Of a stretch of DNA of 64,000 bases, positions 1-11,145 are shown one piece after another. Source of the stretch: Rhodotorula mucilaginosa. Taxonomy: Eukaryota; Basidiomycota; Microbotryomycetes; Sporidiobolales; Sporidiobolaceae. The notes beneath the pieces are model-generated. The model was given only the letters and a program-made list of their open reading frames with translations. It was not told the origin of the DNA and did no database searches. The DNA lies in NCBI GenBank assembly GCA_034406715.1, contig CP137876.1, positions 164,001 through 228,000 on the forward strand, in the 5' to 3' direction. How positions within the stretch are numbered: position 1 is the first letter of the stretch; every line of letters begins with the position of its first letter. A program made the position numbers and the translations under genes.

Positions 1-559
1 AGCCTACTGTATGTTTCGGGCAATGCCTTCTTCGCTCGGATCGAAGCTGACCAAAGCGCACCCGCAGACGATTTCGGCGTCGACTGGACTCCCCATTCCG
101 TCACGATGTGGGTGAAGACGCGTGTCCGCATCGCCTTCCGATACGGTTTCGGCACCAGCAAGACGTTCTGGAAGCTCGGTGGGTTGTTCTCCGTGCTCCG
201 ACTGCCTCGCACCCGCAGCACTGGCTGACGAGCGAGGCGATCTTGCAGGCGAGTTTGGCTACTCGTACGGAAACGGTACTCTCATCACCAACCCGTGGGC
301 GAACGCCGAGAACCAACACATCGCGCCATTTGACAAGCCCTTCTATTTGCGTATGGCCCTCATGACCGGCGGAACGGACGGATACTGGATGGACAACCTC
401 CCCAACAAGCCGTGGCGGAACAGCGACGCTCGCCCGCAGGCCATGTCGAGGTTCGCCGCCTGGGCGGACGTATGGATGCCGACCTGGCCGTCGGGTGACA
501 AGATTCGGGAACGCGGTATGGCCATTGACCGTGTGGAGGTGTACCAGCGTCGCAGCTAA
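1..559 (+). CDS. GH16 beta-glucanase-like protein, 3' part
   Basis: This is the C-terminal part of a glycoside hydrolase family 16 protein (endo-beta-1,3(4)-glucanase / glucan-binding type), cut by the left edge of the window. Two exons are visible, 1-178 and 249-559, with a 70-nt intron (donor GTGGGT, acceptor CAG). The joined frame reads through FWKLGEFG, then NPWAN, APFDKPFYLRMALMTGG, and a late MPTWPSGD followed by IDRVEVYQ. This order of blocks is the usual end of GH16 glucan-recognition domains. The catalytic E-x-D-x-x-E segment lies upstream of the window and cannot be checked, so activity is unknown. It sits directly upstream of a second, more distantly related GH16 gene on the same strand. 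A secreted or wall-associated glucan role is inferred from the family. Confidence 0.8.
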
Positions 560-1492
560 TTCGGGGTTAGAAAGAACGGACGTTTTCAGACATAGACAGC
601 GCGGAGATGGGCTATAGACTTTCAGGGCAGTAGCATATGCAGCATGTAAGATTTGCTACAGTACACGGTCCCCTTGCGTATGGATGAGCTGGCGGAACGC
701 AGGCAACTTGGCCGTTTAGACAAAAAGGCCCAACAAAGGCATTCGGACATGCGAGGCCGAGCTTTCGACCGCGCCGAGAACATCGCAAACGAACTCGTCA
801 AATCCATCAGATTTGATTACCGGCCGGCGTTGACCGTCTTTGTGCTCTCTTTCCGGGCGTCGTGTATTCACATTTGACCTGAGCACACGGCTGTATGTAT
901 ATGCACGCAGCACTGCTGAGTACCGATGCGGTCGAGATGTTCACGCAACATCTCGCTCCTGCGGCGATGTCGATCCGAGCCCGACCGTGCGCGGCTTGCC
1001 CCTTCTGGCGGATCCAGGCTGTTCCGAGGGGTGATCCAGAGAGTCTGCATGTAGACCAGCTCACTGTACCCGTAGGGCAGTGGCGATTATCGAGCAAAAA
1101 CGTGCGCTGCTGCCCTCCGGAAGTTTCTGAACGAAAGCAGCGATCGCCACACGCGAGACGGAACCAATCTTTCCTTTCCGAGCCACATGCGGCTCGATCG
1201 GGCTGAATGCTTACAGCTTGCCGCATACGGTAAACACGAGTCCGGAACGACGGCCGAACAGAGCTTTGCTTGTCCACTGCCGGGGAAATGCGGCGCTGGA
1301 CCATGGACGGTCTCGCCCCGAACAAGAAGAATCACCGTGCGCCACCTTCTACTCACCCAACACGGACGAAGCTGCTCGGCGCTCTTTGCTTCTCCCTCTG
1401 ACATAGAAAGGCTTCTGTGCTCGGCGCAAAATACGCCAGCTTGCCTGCGGCTGCACACACCGCGAACTCAGGACTATCGCGCCTCGTCAAGA
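560..1492. other. Intergenic, 933 nt
   Basis: Holds the 3' flank of the first GH16 gene and the promoter side of the second. Several overlapping open frames occur on both strands, but none has a recognisable motif or a sensible intron pattern. I see nothing else I can support. Confidence 0.4.
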
Positions 1493-2992
1493 ATGCGCTG
1501 GCCGACTGGAGGTTCCGCCATCTCGCCGGCATCCGCCGCACTTCTTCTCCTCGGAGCGATACCTCGCGCAGAAGCAGCATATTCTCTGCAGACTCTCTAC
1601 CAAGGCGAGAGCTTCTTCAACGGGTGGAGCTTCTGGGGAAACCGCGACAACCTCACGAACGGTACGGCAAATTCCTCTTTCTCCGTCACAATCACTCCGC
1701 CCTTGTGCTTTCTTGTAATCTGATCACCATCGCTTAAACAGGCGCGGTATACTATGTCGGGAGTAACGAGGCGGCGCGGGCGAACGTCGCGTACACGAAT
1801 GCCGCCGGCAATGTCATTTTGAAAGCAGATAATACTTCGTGCGTGCCCCTTTGCCCTGCTCTCCGCTCTCCGTCGCACAAAGGACTGACGATTATCTTTT
1901 CCTCAGTACGCTGGCTATCGGGGGTCTTCGAAACTCGGTCCGGATTACCACGCAAGAAACGTACGATATCGGTTCGCTTTTCGTCATGGACGCATATCAT
2001 GTTCCATTCGGCGTGAGTCCTGTGCTCCGCCTTCACTTGTCTTGCAAGCGATGCGCTGACCCAGTTCGAGCAGTGCGCCGTTTGGCCCGCTTTCTGGACG
2101 CACGCGCGATCTTGGCCGTCGGGCGGCGAGCAGGACATCTTTGAAGGCGTCAACCTCGCTTCTCAGAACCAAGCGGCCCTCCATACCGTCGTCGGCTGCA
2201 CTGTCGCCAACACGACGACCAACGTCACCCAGACGGGCACGTTGACTTACGACAACTGCGACTATTCGGTGGCGGCGAACCACGGCTGCACATACACCGA
2301 CTCTCGGAATCAAAGTTACGGCCAGCCTTTCGCAGACGGCGGTGGAGGAATGTACGTCGCCGAGACCTCGAGCGATGCCATCTCGATGTGGTTCTTCCCC
2401 GTGAGCTTCTTTCTCGAGCCGTGTTTCCACTTTTGCCTTGCAGCGCTGACTCGAGGGCTCGGTTTACAGCGAGCAAACATTCCCGCCGACCTGCTTGCCA
2501 CCAACGGAACGCCAGATCCAAAGACCTGGGGCCTTCCGTGGGCATACTACCCGAGCTCAAGCTGCAACATCAACCAGTACTTTGCGCCGCAGCAAATCAC
2601 GATCAACATCGCGTTGTGCGGAGATTGTGCGTTTTTCACACCAGCCTCGCGACTACTTTGACCCGTCACACTGACGCGTCGCTTTACTACTTGCAGGGGC
2701 GGGCCAGCCGGGAGTCTTTTCGCCTTCGTGTGGCACCGGCTCGTGTGCGAACTACGTCCTCGACCCCTCCAATTTCGACGACGCCTACTTCGAGATCGCC
2801 TCAGTTCGGGTGTACGGTGGTGGCTTGAACACGCGCGGAGCACTATCCTCCGCGTCGGGGGTCATTGGCGGAATCGGTGGCAGCCAAACGCGTGCCCCGA
2901 TGAGCGGGGCTCGACTGCAGTCGTCAGCAGGTCTGATGCCCGTCTTCCTCGTCGCTCTCGTCGTTGCGACGCTCACTCAAAGCCTGTTCTGA
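1493..2992 (+). CDS. GH16 family glucanase, secreted, probable GPI anchor
   Basis: Six exons (1493-1661, 1742-1838, 1907-2012, 2074-2400, 2470-2626, 2697-2992) give 383 residues in an unbroken frame. The start at 1493 is chosen because it begins a signal peptide (hydrophobic run SAALLLLGAIP, likely cut after AEA about residue 26). The mature protein opens with LYQGESFFNGWSFWG, then the GH16 active-site block GGEQDIFEGVN, whose two Glu residues are the expected nucleophile and acid/base. ACANY-like cysteine blocks follow, and the domain ends with FEIASVRVYGGG. The C-terminus is a Ser/Gly-rich linker plus a final hydrophobic stretch (MPVFLVALVVATLTQSLF), typical of a GPI-anchor signal. The likely role is hydrolysis or remodelling of beta-1,3/1,4-glucan at the cell surface. 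The exact substrate cannot be told from sequence. Confidence 0.9.
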
Positions 2993-3055
2993 AGCACCCC
3001 AAATGTAGCGCATATTCGATAGATGTTTCAATACAACCTAGACTTTTTTCGATGA

Positions 3056-5437
3056 TCAGATTTGCGGTACAGCATGTCCATCTCCGCGCGGGTCGGATCC
3101 GCCGGCCCATGCACCACCAGCAAGCTTCTGGATGACTTGCCCGCGGCCAAACATGGCGCGCTCGTGACCGGTGAGGAGCTCGACGTCGTGGCCCATCTCC
3201 TTCAGCTCCTCGACGACTTCCGGTCGAATGCCATCCTCGAGGTACACCTTTGTGCCGATATCGCCGAGCTTCTCGCGGTCGTCGGGCACATCGGCGGAGA
3301 TGCAGAAGCGCGGGCAGTCGAGCGTGGCCTGGGCGTTGAGGTTGTGGTGAAGCATGTTGAGAAGGACTTGGACATGCCCTTGCGGCTGCATGAAGCCGCC
3401 CATGACTCCGTAGACTGGGGAGAAATAGCGGCATCGTCAGCTTTTGGGAGCGGGAAGCGAAAAGTGAGCAGGTGACTTACCCATGAACAGGTCGCCTCCT
3501 TTCTGGTCCCCTCGAGTCACCAGCGCGGGAATGATGGTGTGATATGGTCGCTTATTCGGCTGTAGCGCATGAGAGTCAGTTACGTCTTTCTGAGCGGGGA
3601 AAGGTTGAGAAACCTCGCATACCGCAATGCAGTTTGGGTGTCCCTCCTCGAGCGTAAAGTTGCAGCCGCGGTTCTGCAGCGTAAATCCGCATCCTTTCGG
3701 GATCGCGGAGGTGCCGAAGCCCGCGTCTGTAAAGGTCCCGGTCAGCCTGACGCTCCGAGAGACGGCAACTCCTGAGACGTACAGTTGCTCTGGATGTACG
3801 AGCAGCCGTTTCCGTACTGATCGACGACTTCGAAGAGGACGGTGTCGGACGAAGCGATCGGTGTACCCTTGTTGATGACCGGCGAAGACTTTTTCGGGTC
3901 AAAGAGCTCGGCACGTTTCCGCAAGTAGTCCTGCAGGAGATGGCGCCCGCTCAGCATCAACAGCGGGGATCGGGGCGTTCAAAAGGAGGCCGTACCTTGG
4001 AAAGCAGCTCCTCGACCGGTACACGCGAATGTTCAGGGTCGGCGACGTATGCTCGGGTATCCGCAAAGGCCAACCGGATCGCAGAACTGCGAGCGGCGAG
4101 CGGAGTATCAGTGCTCTGGACCCGAAAAACGCTGGACGGCAAACTCACATCAGAGTGTGCAGCCAGAGCGCCGACATGTGCTCAGTTTGGTGCAGGTCAA
4201 CCTTGCCTTGCTCCTGAATCGCTTCGAGAATGCCGAGCGCGATCAAAGCCGTAAGACCCTGACCGTTCGGGGGCGTCTCGTGCAGAGTCACGCCCTCCGG
4301 ACCGCCGTAGTTGATCGAGATCGGCGTAACCGGCGTCGTCGTGTGGTTCTTCAAGTCCTCGAGCGTCATGACGCCGCCCTGCGACTGGATGACTGTTGCG
4401 AGAACCGAGGAATCAGCAAGGCCCCAAGCAAGCTGCAAGACTTCGACGCCTCAACGCTTACGCTCAACAATCGCCTCCGCGATCCGTCCCTCGTAGAAGC
4501 CAGCTTTGCCTTTCTCCGCCACCTCGCGGAAGGTCTGCGCAAGGCACGGGTTCTTGTAGATCTCGCCCGGTCGGGGAGCGTGCAATTTGCCGGTCGACAG
4601 GTCCTTGATCAACATCTCGGCAAAGTTGGGCGATTGCTTGAGGAAGGTGTCGTAGTTCTTGATCCAAGAGTAAGACGAGACCTCGGAGATGGGGACTCTA
4701 TAAGAAGATTTCGTGAGTTTCTGGCTATCGAAAAGTGGCAATCCGGAATCAGGCACTCACCCTTCCTCCGCCATCCGGATCGCGGGCGCAAGTGCCTCGG
4801 CGACGCTGACTTTGCCGGATCCGAGAAGCTCGATGGTGTCGCACCAGACGGCGGCGCAGCCAGGAACAGTGGCGGCGTTGATGTTCAAGAACGGGATTTC
4901 GGAGCCGTTGATGCCCAACTCGCGGCATTTCTCGAGCGTGAGGGCGGCAGGCGCGCGACCCGATCCGTTCAAGGCCTTGACGTCGCCCGTCTTGGCGTCG
5001 TAGAAGAGGCAGAATCCGTCTCCGCCGATTCCGCACGAGCCCGGCTCGGTCAAGTTGAGAGCGGCCGAGACGGCGACGGCTAAAGGCAGGTTCCGATCAT
5101 CAGCGACCGATCCTCCTAGCGAGCTACAAACTCGTCGTCCAGTTGCTTGGACGAGTGGGGACCTTGCCGACTTACCGGCATCGGCGGCGTTGCCTCCCTT
5201 CCTCAAGATCTCGAGACCGGCTTCAGCGGCGAGCGGCTGGGAGCAGGCGACAAGGCCCTTGGCGCCTATCGCGGGGAGGTGGTCAGCTCACAGGACGAGC
5301 GAGAGATTTCCGGAGTTGTCCGACGCACCGTACACGACCGAACGGCGCGAGTGGAACGGAGCCCACGGGACCGGTTTGTCGGTGAGATGGTCGTGGAGGT
5401 GGAGCGACGACTTCTGCTTCGGCGTGGCGTGCGGCAT
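3056..5437 (-). CDS. Gamma-glutamyltransferase (gamma-glutamyltranspeptidase)
   Basis: Ten exons, read from 5437 down: 5437-5329, 5265-5176, 5079-4761, 4697-4462, 4392-4149, 4086-3996, 3930-3783, 3726-3623, 3559-3481, 3414-3056; 592 residues. The product is an N-terminal-nucleophile hydrolase that cleaves gamma-glutamyl bonds of glutathione and transfers the glutamyl group. Family blocks appear in order: [22 protein letters not shown]-type start near residue 50, [12 protein letters not shown], the processing site [11 protein letters not shown] with the catalytic Thr near residue 393, [28 protein letters not shown], and [15 protein letters not shown] near the end. There is no signal peptide or membrane helix, so it resembles the soluble YwrD-like branch rather than the vacuolar Ecm38 type. 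It diverges from a Dal5-type transporter across 527 nt. A role in sulfur or nitrogen recycling is inferred. Confidence 0.93.
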
Positions 5438-5964
5438 GGCGGGATTCCTTTGTACGGAGGTTGTTGGTGAATGTCAGGATGCTGATCCCTCGTCTGCGGC
5501 TGCTGCACACTCACATCGCAAGGTGCCGACGGAGCCGGAGCGGAAACGCCGGCAGCCTTCTCAAATGTGTGGGGATGAGAAGATAAGCGGCCAACACAGC
5601 CTACGGCAGCCGGATCGGCCGAACTAGACTTCCAACGAACGCTATCTACGCTTGCTCGCCGAGATCCGATGGCAGGAGAGGACGGGCCGTCGGCACCGAA
5701 GCGAGTGGCGAACATTCCCCTCCGCCACTCACCCCTTCGACGCCAAGGATCGCGTTCCTAAATTGGACTACACGCCACCCTCTGCAAGCGCTCGCAGTGT
5801 GCCGACGGTCCCTGCATGACTACGCCGGCGGCTAAGCTCTGTCGGCCCCGCAAGAAGCTGACTGCTATCAAAGGGCTCACTCCGCGTGATTTCCTATCGA
5901 CTGCTCGTCGCCACCTTCGCTCTGCTCTTGCTTCTTTATACGCCTCCTCTTCATACTTTACTCT
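5438..5964. promoter_or_regulatory. Divergent promoter region with two GATA-type motifs
   Basis: The region lies between gamma-glutamyltransferase (-) and a Dal5-type transporter (+). It contains AGATAA at 5581-5586 and, on the minus strand, TGATAG at 5865-5870. Both fit the HGATAR site bound by fungal nitrogen-regulatory GATA factors. Two such hexamers in about 500 nt is only slightly above chance, so the call is weak and rests on the nature of both flanking genes. Confidence 0.3.
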
Positions 5965-8530
5965 ATGACCAGCATGGCGTCACTCGCGTCGACAACTTCG
6001 ATCGACAAGCAAGAAAAAGACGGGTTCCAACCCGTCTCCGCTCTCCGCCCCGTCGACTCGGTCCTCCCCGCTGTTGCCGAAGACGATGAGGACGAGGCCG
6101 TCAAGATCGTCGGACACGAGCGCAACGAAGTCTCGCAAGCCGAAATGGACGCCGTAACCCGCAAAGTCGACCGTCGGGTGCGTCCTTGACTCGGATTTCC
6201 GGAAGCGCATTTCCTCCCTATGCTGACGCCGGACCCACTTCAGATCTTGCCCATACTTGCAGCAGTATACTGTGAGTGCCTACATGTCGTTCTTGCGCTG
6301 TTCCCGAGCTCGGTTCGAGCAGAAAACCGCCTCCCGCTCCCGCCACTTGCCGTTCGGCGGTTTTTGAGCTCTCTGGCTCGCTGTACTTCCCGCGAACATG
6401 CACTGACTCGCCTGTATCATTACTGGGGTTAAGGGAGCCAATTCTACGATAAGAACAGCCTCAGTCCGTTGGCATGACGGGATTTCTTGGAGGTGCACGA
6501 TACTTGTTCGGGTCAAGTTAACCCAAAGCTCTCCTATACCTAACAGGCTACTCATCTGTTATGGGTCTGCCGCTGGCGAAAGACAACGAGAAGTATTCTC
6601 TGGTCGCCAGCGCGTTTTACATCGTGCGTGGGCGTCTTCCGACCTCCGGAGGGGCACCAGCTGATGCAGACACATTTAAAGGGCTTTATGGTCTTCGAAA
6701 TTCCTTCAAGTACCCTTGCACAACGGTTCCCGCTCGCCAAGTACCTCGGAGTCAACATCGTCCTCTGGGCGACATTCCTCATTCTGCACGCCGCCAGCGC
6801 CAACTTTGGGTTCTTCTTCGCTATGCGGTTTCTCTTAGGAACGTTCGAGTGCTGTGTCTCGCCCAGTGAGCCTTACGAAACGCTCGAAATGGCTTGCGCC
6901 CCCGCCTGACGACTCTTTCTCTCGCAGTCCTGATCTCCATGATTGCCGCCTGGTATCCTCGACACAAGCAAGCGAGACGGATTTCCGTCTTCTACATGGT
7001 GAGCTTTTTACCGACCTGGGAATTGGTTGGGAATTGGTTGATTTTCCGTACCGGCACTGACGCTTCTTCTCCGTCTTTCCTTTCTCCCTTCTCTTCGGCA
7101 TCTCTCTCGTCCCCTTTACTACCTCGACTCTCTTCCTACCCTCTACCACGCCAGATGAACGGTTTGACGAACATGTTCGGAGGTATCACCGCCTATGGAG
7201 TCACGTTCTACAAGGGAACAGCCGTTGCGCACTGGCGTATCTGTGCGTTTTACTGGGCTCTCTTACGCTGCTCTGTCGCCCTGGCTGATCGGTTTTCTAC
7301 AGTGTATTTCATTATGGGCGGTCTCGCATTCGCGGTTGGCGCCGCCGTCCTGATCTGGCTGCCGGATTCGCCTTCGACCGCGACCTTCCTCACCGAACGC
7401 GAAAAGCTCGTCGCCCTCGAGATCGTCCGCGACAACCACTCCGGCACCAAGCAGAAGAAGTTCAAGCCGAAGCACGCCAAGGAGGCGCTTCTCGACCCGA
7501 AGACGTGGCTCCTCATCTTGCTCACGTTCCTGAGCTCGGTACCGAACGGCGGTCTCTCGTCCTACAGCTCCCTCTTGGTAAGCCTGACCTCCCGCGCTGC
7601 GTCTGAGACACTTGCAAGTTCCGCAGCGTCTCGGATACTCGCTTATTTCGCAGCGTCTCAGACACTCGCTAATCCCTCTTGCAACTGTGCAGATCAAGAG
7701 CTTCGGTTTCGACTCGCGCGAGACCCTTCTCCTGCAGATCCCTCGAGGAGCAATTGCGGCCATGACCACCGTTACGGTCTGCTACCTGTCGGACCGGTTC
7801 GCACGCCGGATGCTCCCTATCTTCATCGCCGTTATCCCGACTGTTATCGGCGCCGCTTTGATGGTCGCCTTGCCGCACGGCAAGGGCGGATCACTCGCAG
7901 GAATCTTTTTGGCGGAGACTTACGGAAGCAGTCTCGCGCTTCTCTACGCCTGGTAAGTCTCTGTCCCCTCTCCCTGCGACTACGGACTTCCCCTCTCTGC
8001 CCGACTCCCCCCTCTTTTCCCCGCCCCCTCCTCTCCCCCCTCCTCCCTCTTTCCCCTCCTGCATGTTTCGAGCTGGTCAACAGCTAAATCGTCTGTATTC
8101 TTTCAGGACAACTACGAACACGGCCTCGTTCACGAAGAAGACGGTGACGAACGCCATGTTCATCACCTGCTTCGGACTGGCGAACGTTATCGGCACGTTC
8201 CTCTTCCAAGCTCGCGACAAGCCCGACTACCTCCCGGGCAAGATCGCCGTCCTGACGCTGTTCGCGCTCATGCTGCCGACCGTCACCACGAGTGAGTCCG
8301 ATCTCTCCTCAACTCTCCAGCTCGTCGCAAGCCGGGTGGCGCTGATTCCCTTCCGGTGCTTCGCAGTGCACTTCTACACCGGCTGGCTCAACAAGCGCGC
8401 CGCCAAGAAGCTCGCCGCTCTTACGGAGGAGAAGGGCTGGACTCCGGAGGATGTTGAGAAGGAACGCGACCGCGCGGCGTTCATGGACTTGTCCGACCGG
8501 GAGAACCCGTTCTTCGTCTACATGTCGTGA
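5965..8530 (+). CDS. MFS transporter, Dal5/Tna1-like (anion:cation symporter family)
   Basis: Eleven exons (5965-6177, 6244-6271, 6434-6463, 6547-6623, 6682-6865, 6928-6998, 7155-7242, 7303-7577, 7693-7952, 8107-8291, 8367-8530) give 524 residues. It is a plasma-membrane permease of the group that takes up allantoate, nicotinate, vitamins or dipeptides with protons; the substrate is not predictable. Landmarks are RRILPILAAVYW at the first helix, QFYDKNSLSYSSVMGLP, RFLLGTFECCVSP, a long central loop ending DPKTWLLILLTF, and the family tail DRENPFFVYMS. Exons 2 and 3 are only 28 and 30 nt long. Intron 8 carries a triplicated 27-bp repeat. A second member of the family lies at 24.9-26.7 kb on the other strand. 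Confidence 0.9.
7595..7675. repeat. Three tandem 27-bp units inside an intron
   Basis: Units begin at about 7595, 7622 and 7649, each built on CGCAGCGTCTCxGAxACTCGC. The first copy is more diverged. They make up most of intron 8 of the transporter gene (7578-7692). Probably a local duplication in neutral sequence. Confidence 0.75.
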
Positions 8531-8869
8531 GGTCTTTCTCGGATCCATGCCTGTCTATATTGTTGTGCGCCGGTGCAGTTGATGTGTCAATCAGTAATTC
8601 TCATTTGCCGAAAACCCCCAGACTTGCCCGTGCTTTCCGCCAACTCCTGCTCGACGGCGCAACAGACTTTTCGATCTATCCGGTCCCATCCGCCGCGCTC
8701 GCTAGATTATGTCTGCTATCCTTAGGAACAACTACTCGTTCTTCTGGTAAACATGCAATCGCTAATTTCGCACGCCAAGTCTGATCTCGATCCGCGGCCG
8801 TCGGTATCCTTCATCAGTCCGAAGGGTCTTCCAAGGTCGGCTCGGCAAGCGCGTGGAAGGGGTTCGTCA
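8531..8869. other. Intergenic, 339 nt
   Basis: Between the transporter stop and the chosen start of the first finger/SAM-like gene. An in-frame upstream ATG at 8753 could extend that protein by 39 residues. The extension has no counterpart in the paralogue at 13.2-14.8 kb, so I treat it as 5' leader. Confidence 0.4.
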
Positions 8870-10439
8870 ATGCCGGGAAACGCTGCTGCTGCTGCAGAAG
8901 TGCCTGCTTTCGCTCTTCAAGTGGGATCGCGCTGGCCGGCGTACGACTGTCAAGACCTGATCCGGATCACTCTCATCCGGCGCGGCCGTACGTCAACCCC
9001 AGATGATCAAGCTCCTGAAGTCTGCTGTGCATATGGCTGACTCTTCACGCCTGCACTCGCCGCGGACCGGTGAGCAGTTGACGCAGGATTCCCGACGTGC
9101 GATTTCCAGCCGTCACCGCTCGTACATTACAGCGGTTCGGGCAAACCGCTCATCTTCGGGTGCGACTATGCGACTCTGGCTCGGGCAGGTACTCCGTGCA
9201 CGTTCCGAGTCCAACTCGAACCCGACCAGTACCAGCTGTTCCCATGCACGCGCGTGAAACAAGTCTGCCTGGAGCACAACCACCCGCACGACCTCTCGCC
9301 GGCGGTCTGGAACGAGTGCAAGAAGCTCGACAAGGTCGACCTTGACGAGAGGATTTCGGACGTGCGACACCGCGCGATCGAGCGCTTGACTAGCCTCCGC
9401 ACGGCGCTCGACTTTCGATACAGTTCGCTCGACCCGCTTGAGGAGTGGTTCCTCGAGATGAGCATCAACGAGCAGGACTTCATCGTCAAGAGCTGGAACC
9501 TGATCCCGGACGCTCGAATCCGCACCGAGTTGCTCCAGAAGACCGAGCGGATCTTGATCCGCCGCGAGAACTACCCGATGCTTCCGTCACTGCCGCGCAC
9601 GTCTACGTCGACTCCTCGCCCGGTCCCTCCGAAATCCTTGCCCTCGACCTCGAGTCGTACCTCCCAAGCTCCTACCCCCGAACTGGAACGCAAGGTGAAG
9701 CGAGTCGCACCGCCGACACCGGAAGCAACGGTCAGTCTGAACACGTCTCACCCTCCGGCCGTTCTTGGCCATACTCCACCGGTGTTTTCTTGATTACCTA
9801 GAAGCCAAGAGTCTGACCTCACTTCTGACCTATCTATGCCTACTGTAGCCCGTTCGCAAGAATGCGCGCCGCGAAATCGCTCGGTCCCCGTCTGTCGAAA
9901 TGCTCATGACGCCCCATGCTGCCCGGTCCTCGCCGCATGTCGAACACTCTCCCATGCCGCAACGCAGACAAGACTCCCCTCGTCGTGCGCAACCCGAAGC
10001 TGTGCTTGATCTATGTGACTCTTCCGACGAGGACGTCAAGCCCGATCTCGGCGCGCCCGCGCTTGCCCCTCGTCCGCTCCCGCCAGCAGCCGGTCCAGCG
10101 AGTGCACCACGCACACCTGCCAAGCGTCAGGATGCGGTGCCGCTCACTCCGGCCACGCCTGGCGCGCCGACGGCCTCGAGCAAACTCGCCGACTTTCTCT
10201 CGTCCCTCGAACCGGATCGCCACCTGGAGCGCTACCTGGCACTCTTCGGGCGGTCAAACCTCGAGATCGACGATCCGCGACAACTGCTCTCCATTGCGCG
10301 GGGACCGCAAGAAGAGCTCGATGAGCTGGTTGCCGAGCTCGGGAAAGAGGTGGACGGCCTCAAGGGCATGCCAACTTTCTGGCAGCGGATCTTTCGCAGG
10401 CTCCTCGTCGCCGCCACTGACGGTGGCCGTAAAGAGTAG
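8870..10439 (+). CDS. Paralogue A: Cys/His-finger plus SAM-like protein, unrecognised family
   Basis: Three exons (8870-8987, 9087-9730, 9849-10439) give 450 residues. I do not recognise a named protein. Residues 10-35 hold LQVGSRWPAYD. Residues 65-105 hold Cys and His in the array C-x11-C-x15-C-x6-C-x2-H-x-H, ending CLEHNHPHDLSP. This resembles the N-terminal WRKY/GCM-like zinc fingers of FAR1 and MULE transposases, so DNA binding is inferred. Next come a helical block ending WNLIPDAR and KTERILIRRENYP, a long Pro/Ser/Thr-rich basic linker, an acidic DLCDSSDEDVKPD (a SUMO-interaction-like stretch), and residues 364-440, an amphipathic helical domain (LADFLSSLEPDRHLERYLAL onward) that looks SAM-like. 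The paralogue at 13218-14778 keeps both introns at the same places, so the two arose by DNA-level duplication. Start 8870 was chosen by comparison with it. Confidence 0.75.
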
Positions 10440-11145
10440 CTGAGCTCAAAAGACTGGACGAGGAAGAGACGAATTGCTGCAATAACGAGAGAAGAACGGA
10501 GGGGACTGAGAATAGAGGAGGAGAGGAAGAGACCACGAAGGTGTGCATCGCTGCTTGACAGTGCGCCGCTGCAGTCTGCTGGTCGAGTGCTATTGATGTA
10601 TGGTCTGGGAGTCTTTGAATGAGCGTGACTCCGCAGTTGCGACTCCGCCGGCTGCCACGAGCGCGACGGAGTCGGGATTTATGGAAACTCGGTCTCGTTC
10701 GTCGGTCCTAGCGAAGATGCAACCGTAACATCTCATAACGACGGTCCCCTCTTTGAAGGGGCCTCGGGTATACCATCGTGTATAACGAATCAAACAAATG
10801 CTTGTCCTCATGGTTGCCGCGTCTTCATCCTTTCCCCCTCCGCTCCTGAGCGCCAAGATACACCCGAACGGCTACACGTGCACTCGCAGGCAGCTTCTTG
10901 AAGCCAGACTGCTTCTCCAAGATGCTCAAGACGTACCATGGTCCAAGCGCCTCGACCTCGTCATCAACACGCACGCGACGTTCGCGTTCGGTCTGCGCTG
11001 GGGCCTCCTCTGCGCGCAGGTCCGAGGAATACGGGGCCCACGACGGACGCCGCCGGACCATTGGCTCTCCAGCTGGCTCCTTGTTCTCTCTCACTACTAG
11101 CGTGTTGCTCCTCGACTGCTTCGCCACACTCGTCGACGTGAGCCC
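10440..11145. other. Intergenic, 706 nt
   Basis: Between paralogue A and the seven-helix protein gene. An overlapping frame extends upstream of 11146 but shows no motif. Nothing else I can support. Confidence 0.4.

Noticed and set aside
4049-5083. Plus-strand frame of 344 codons inside gamma-glutamyltransferase
   Set aside because: Antisense to well-supported exons 3-6 of gamma-glutamyltransferase; no motif.
7595-7675. Three 27-bp units as a CRISPR array
   Set aside because: The units are contiguous without spacers and lie in an intron of a nuclear gene.
8753-8869. N-terminal extension of paralogue A from an upstream ATG
   Set aside because: In frame, but absent from paralogue B, whose start aligns with 8870; no motif in the extension.
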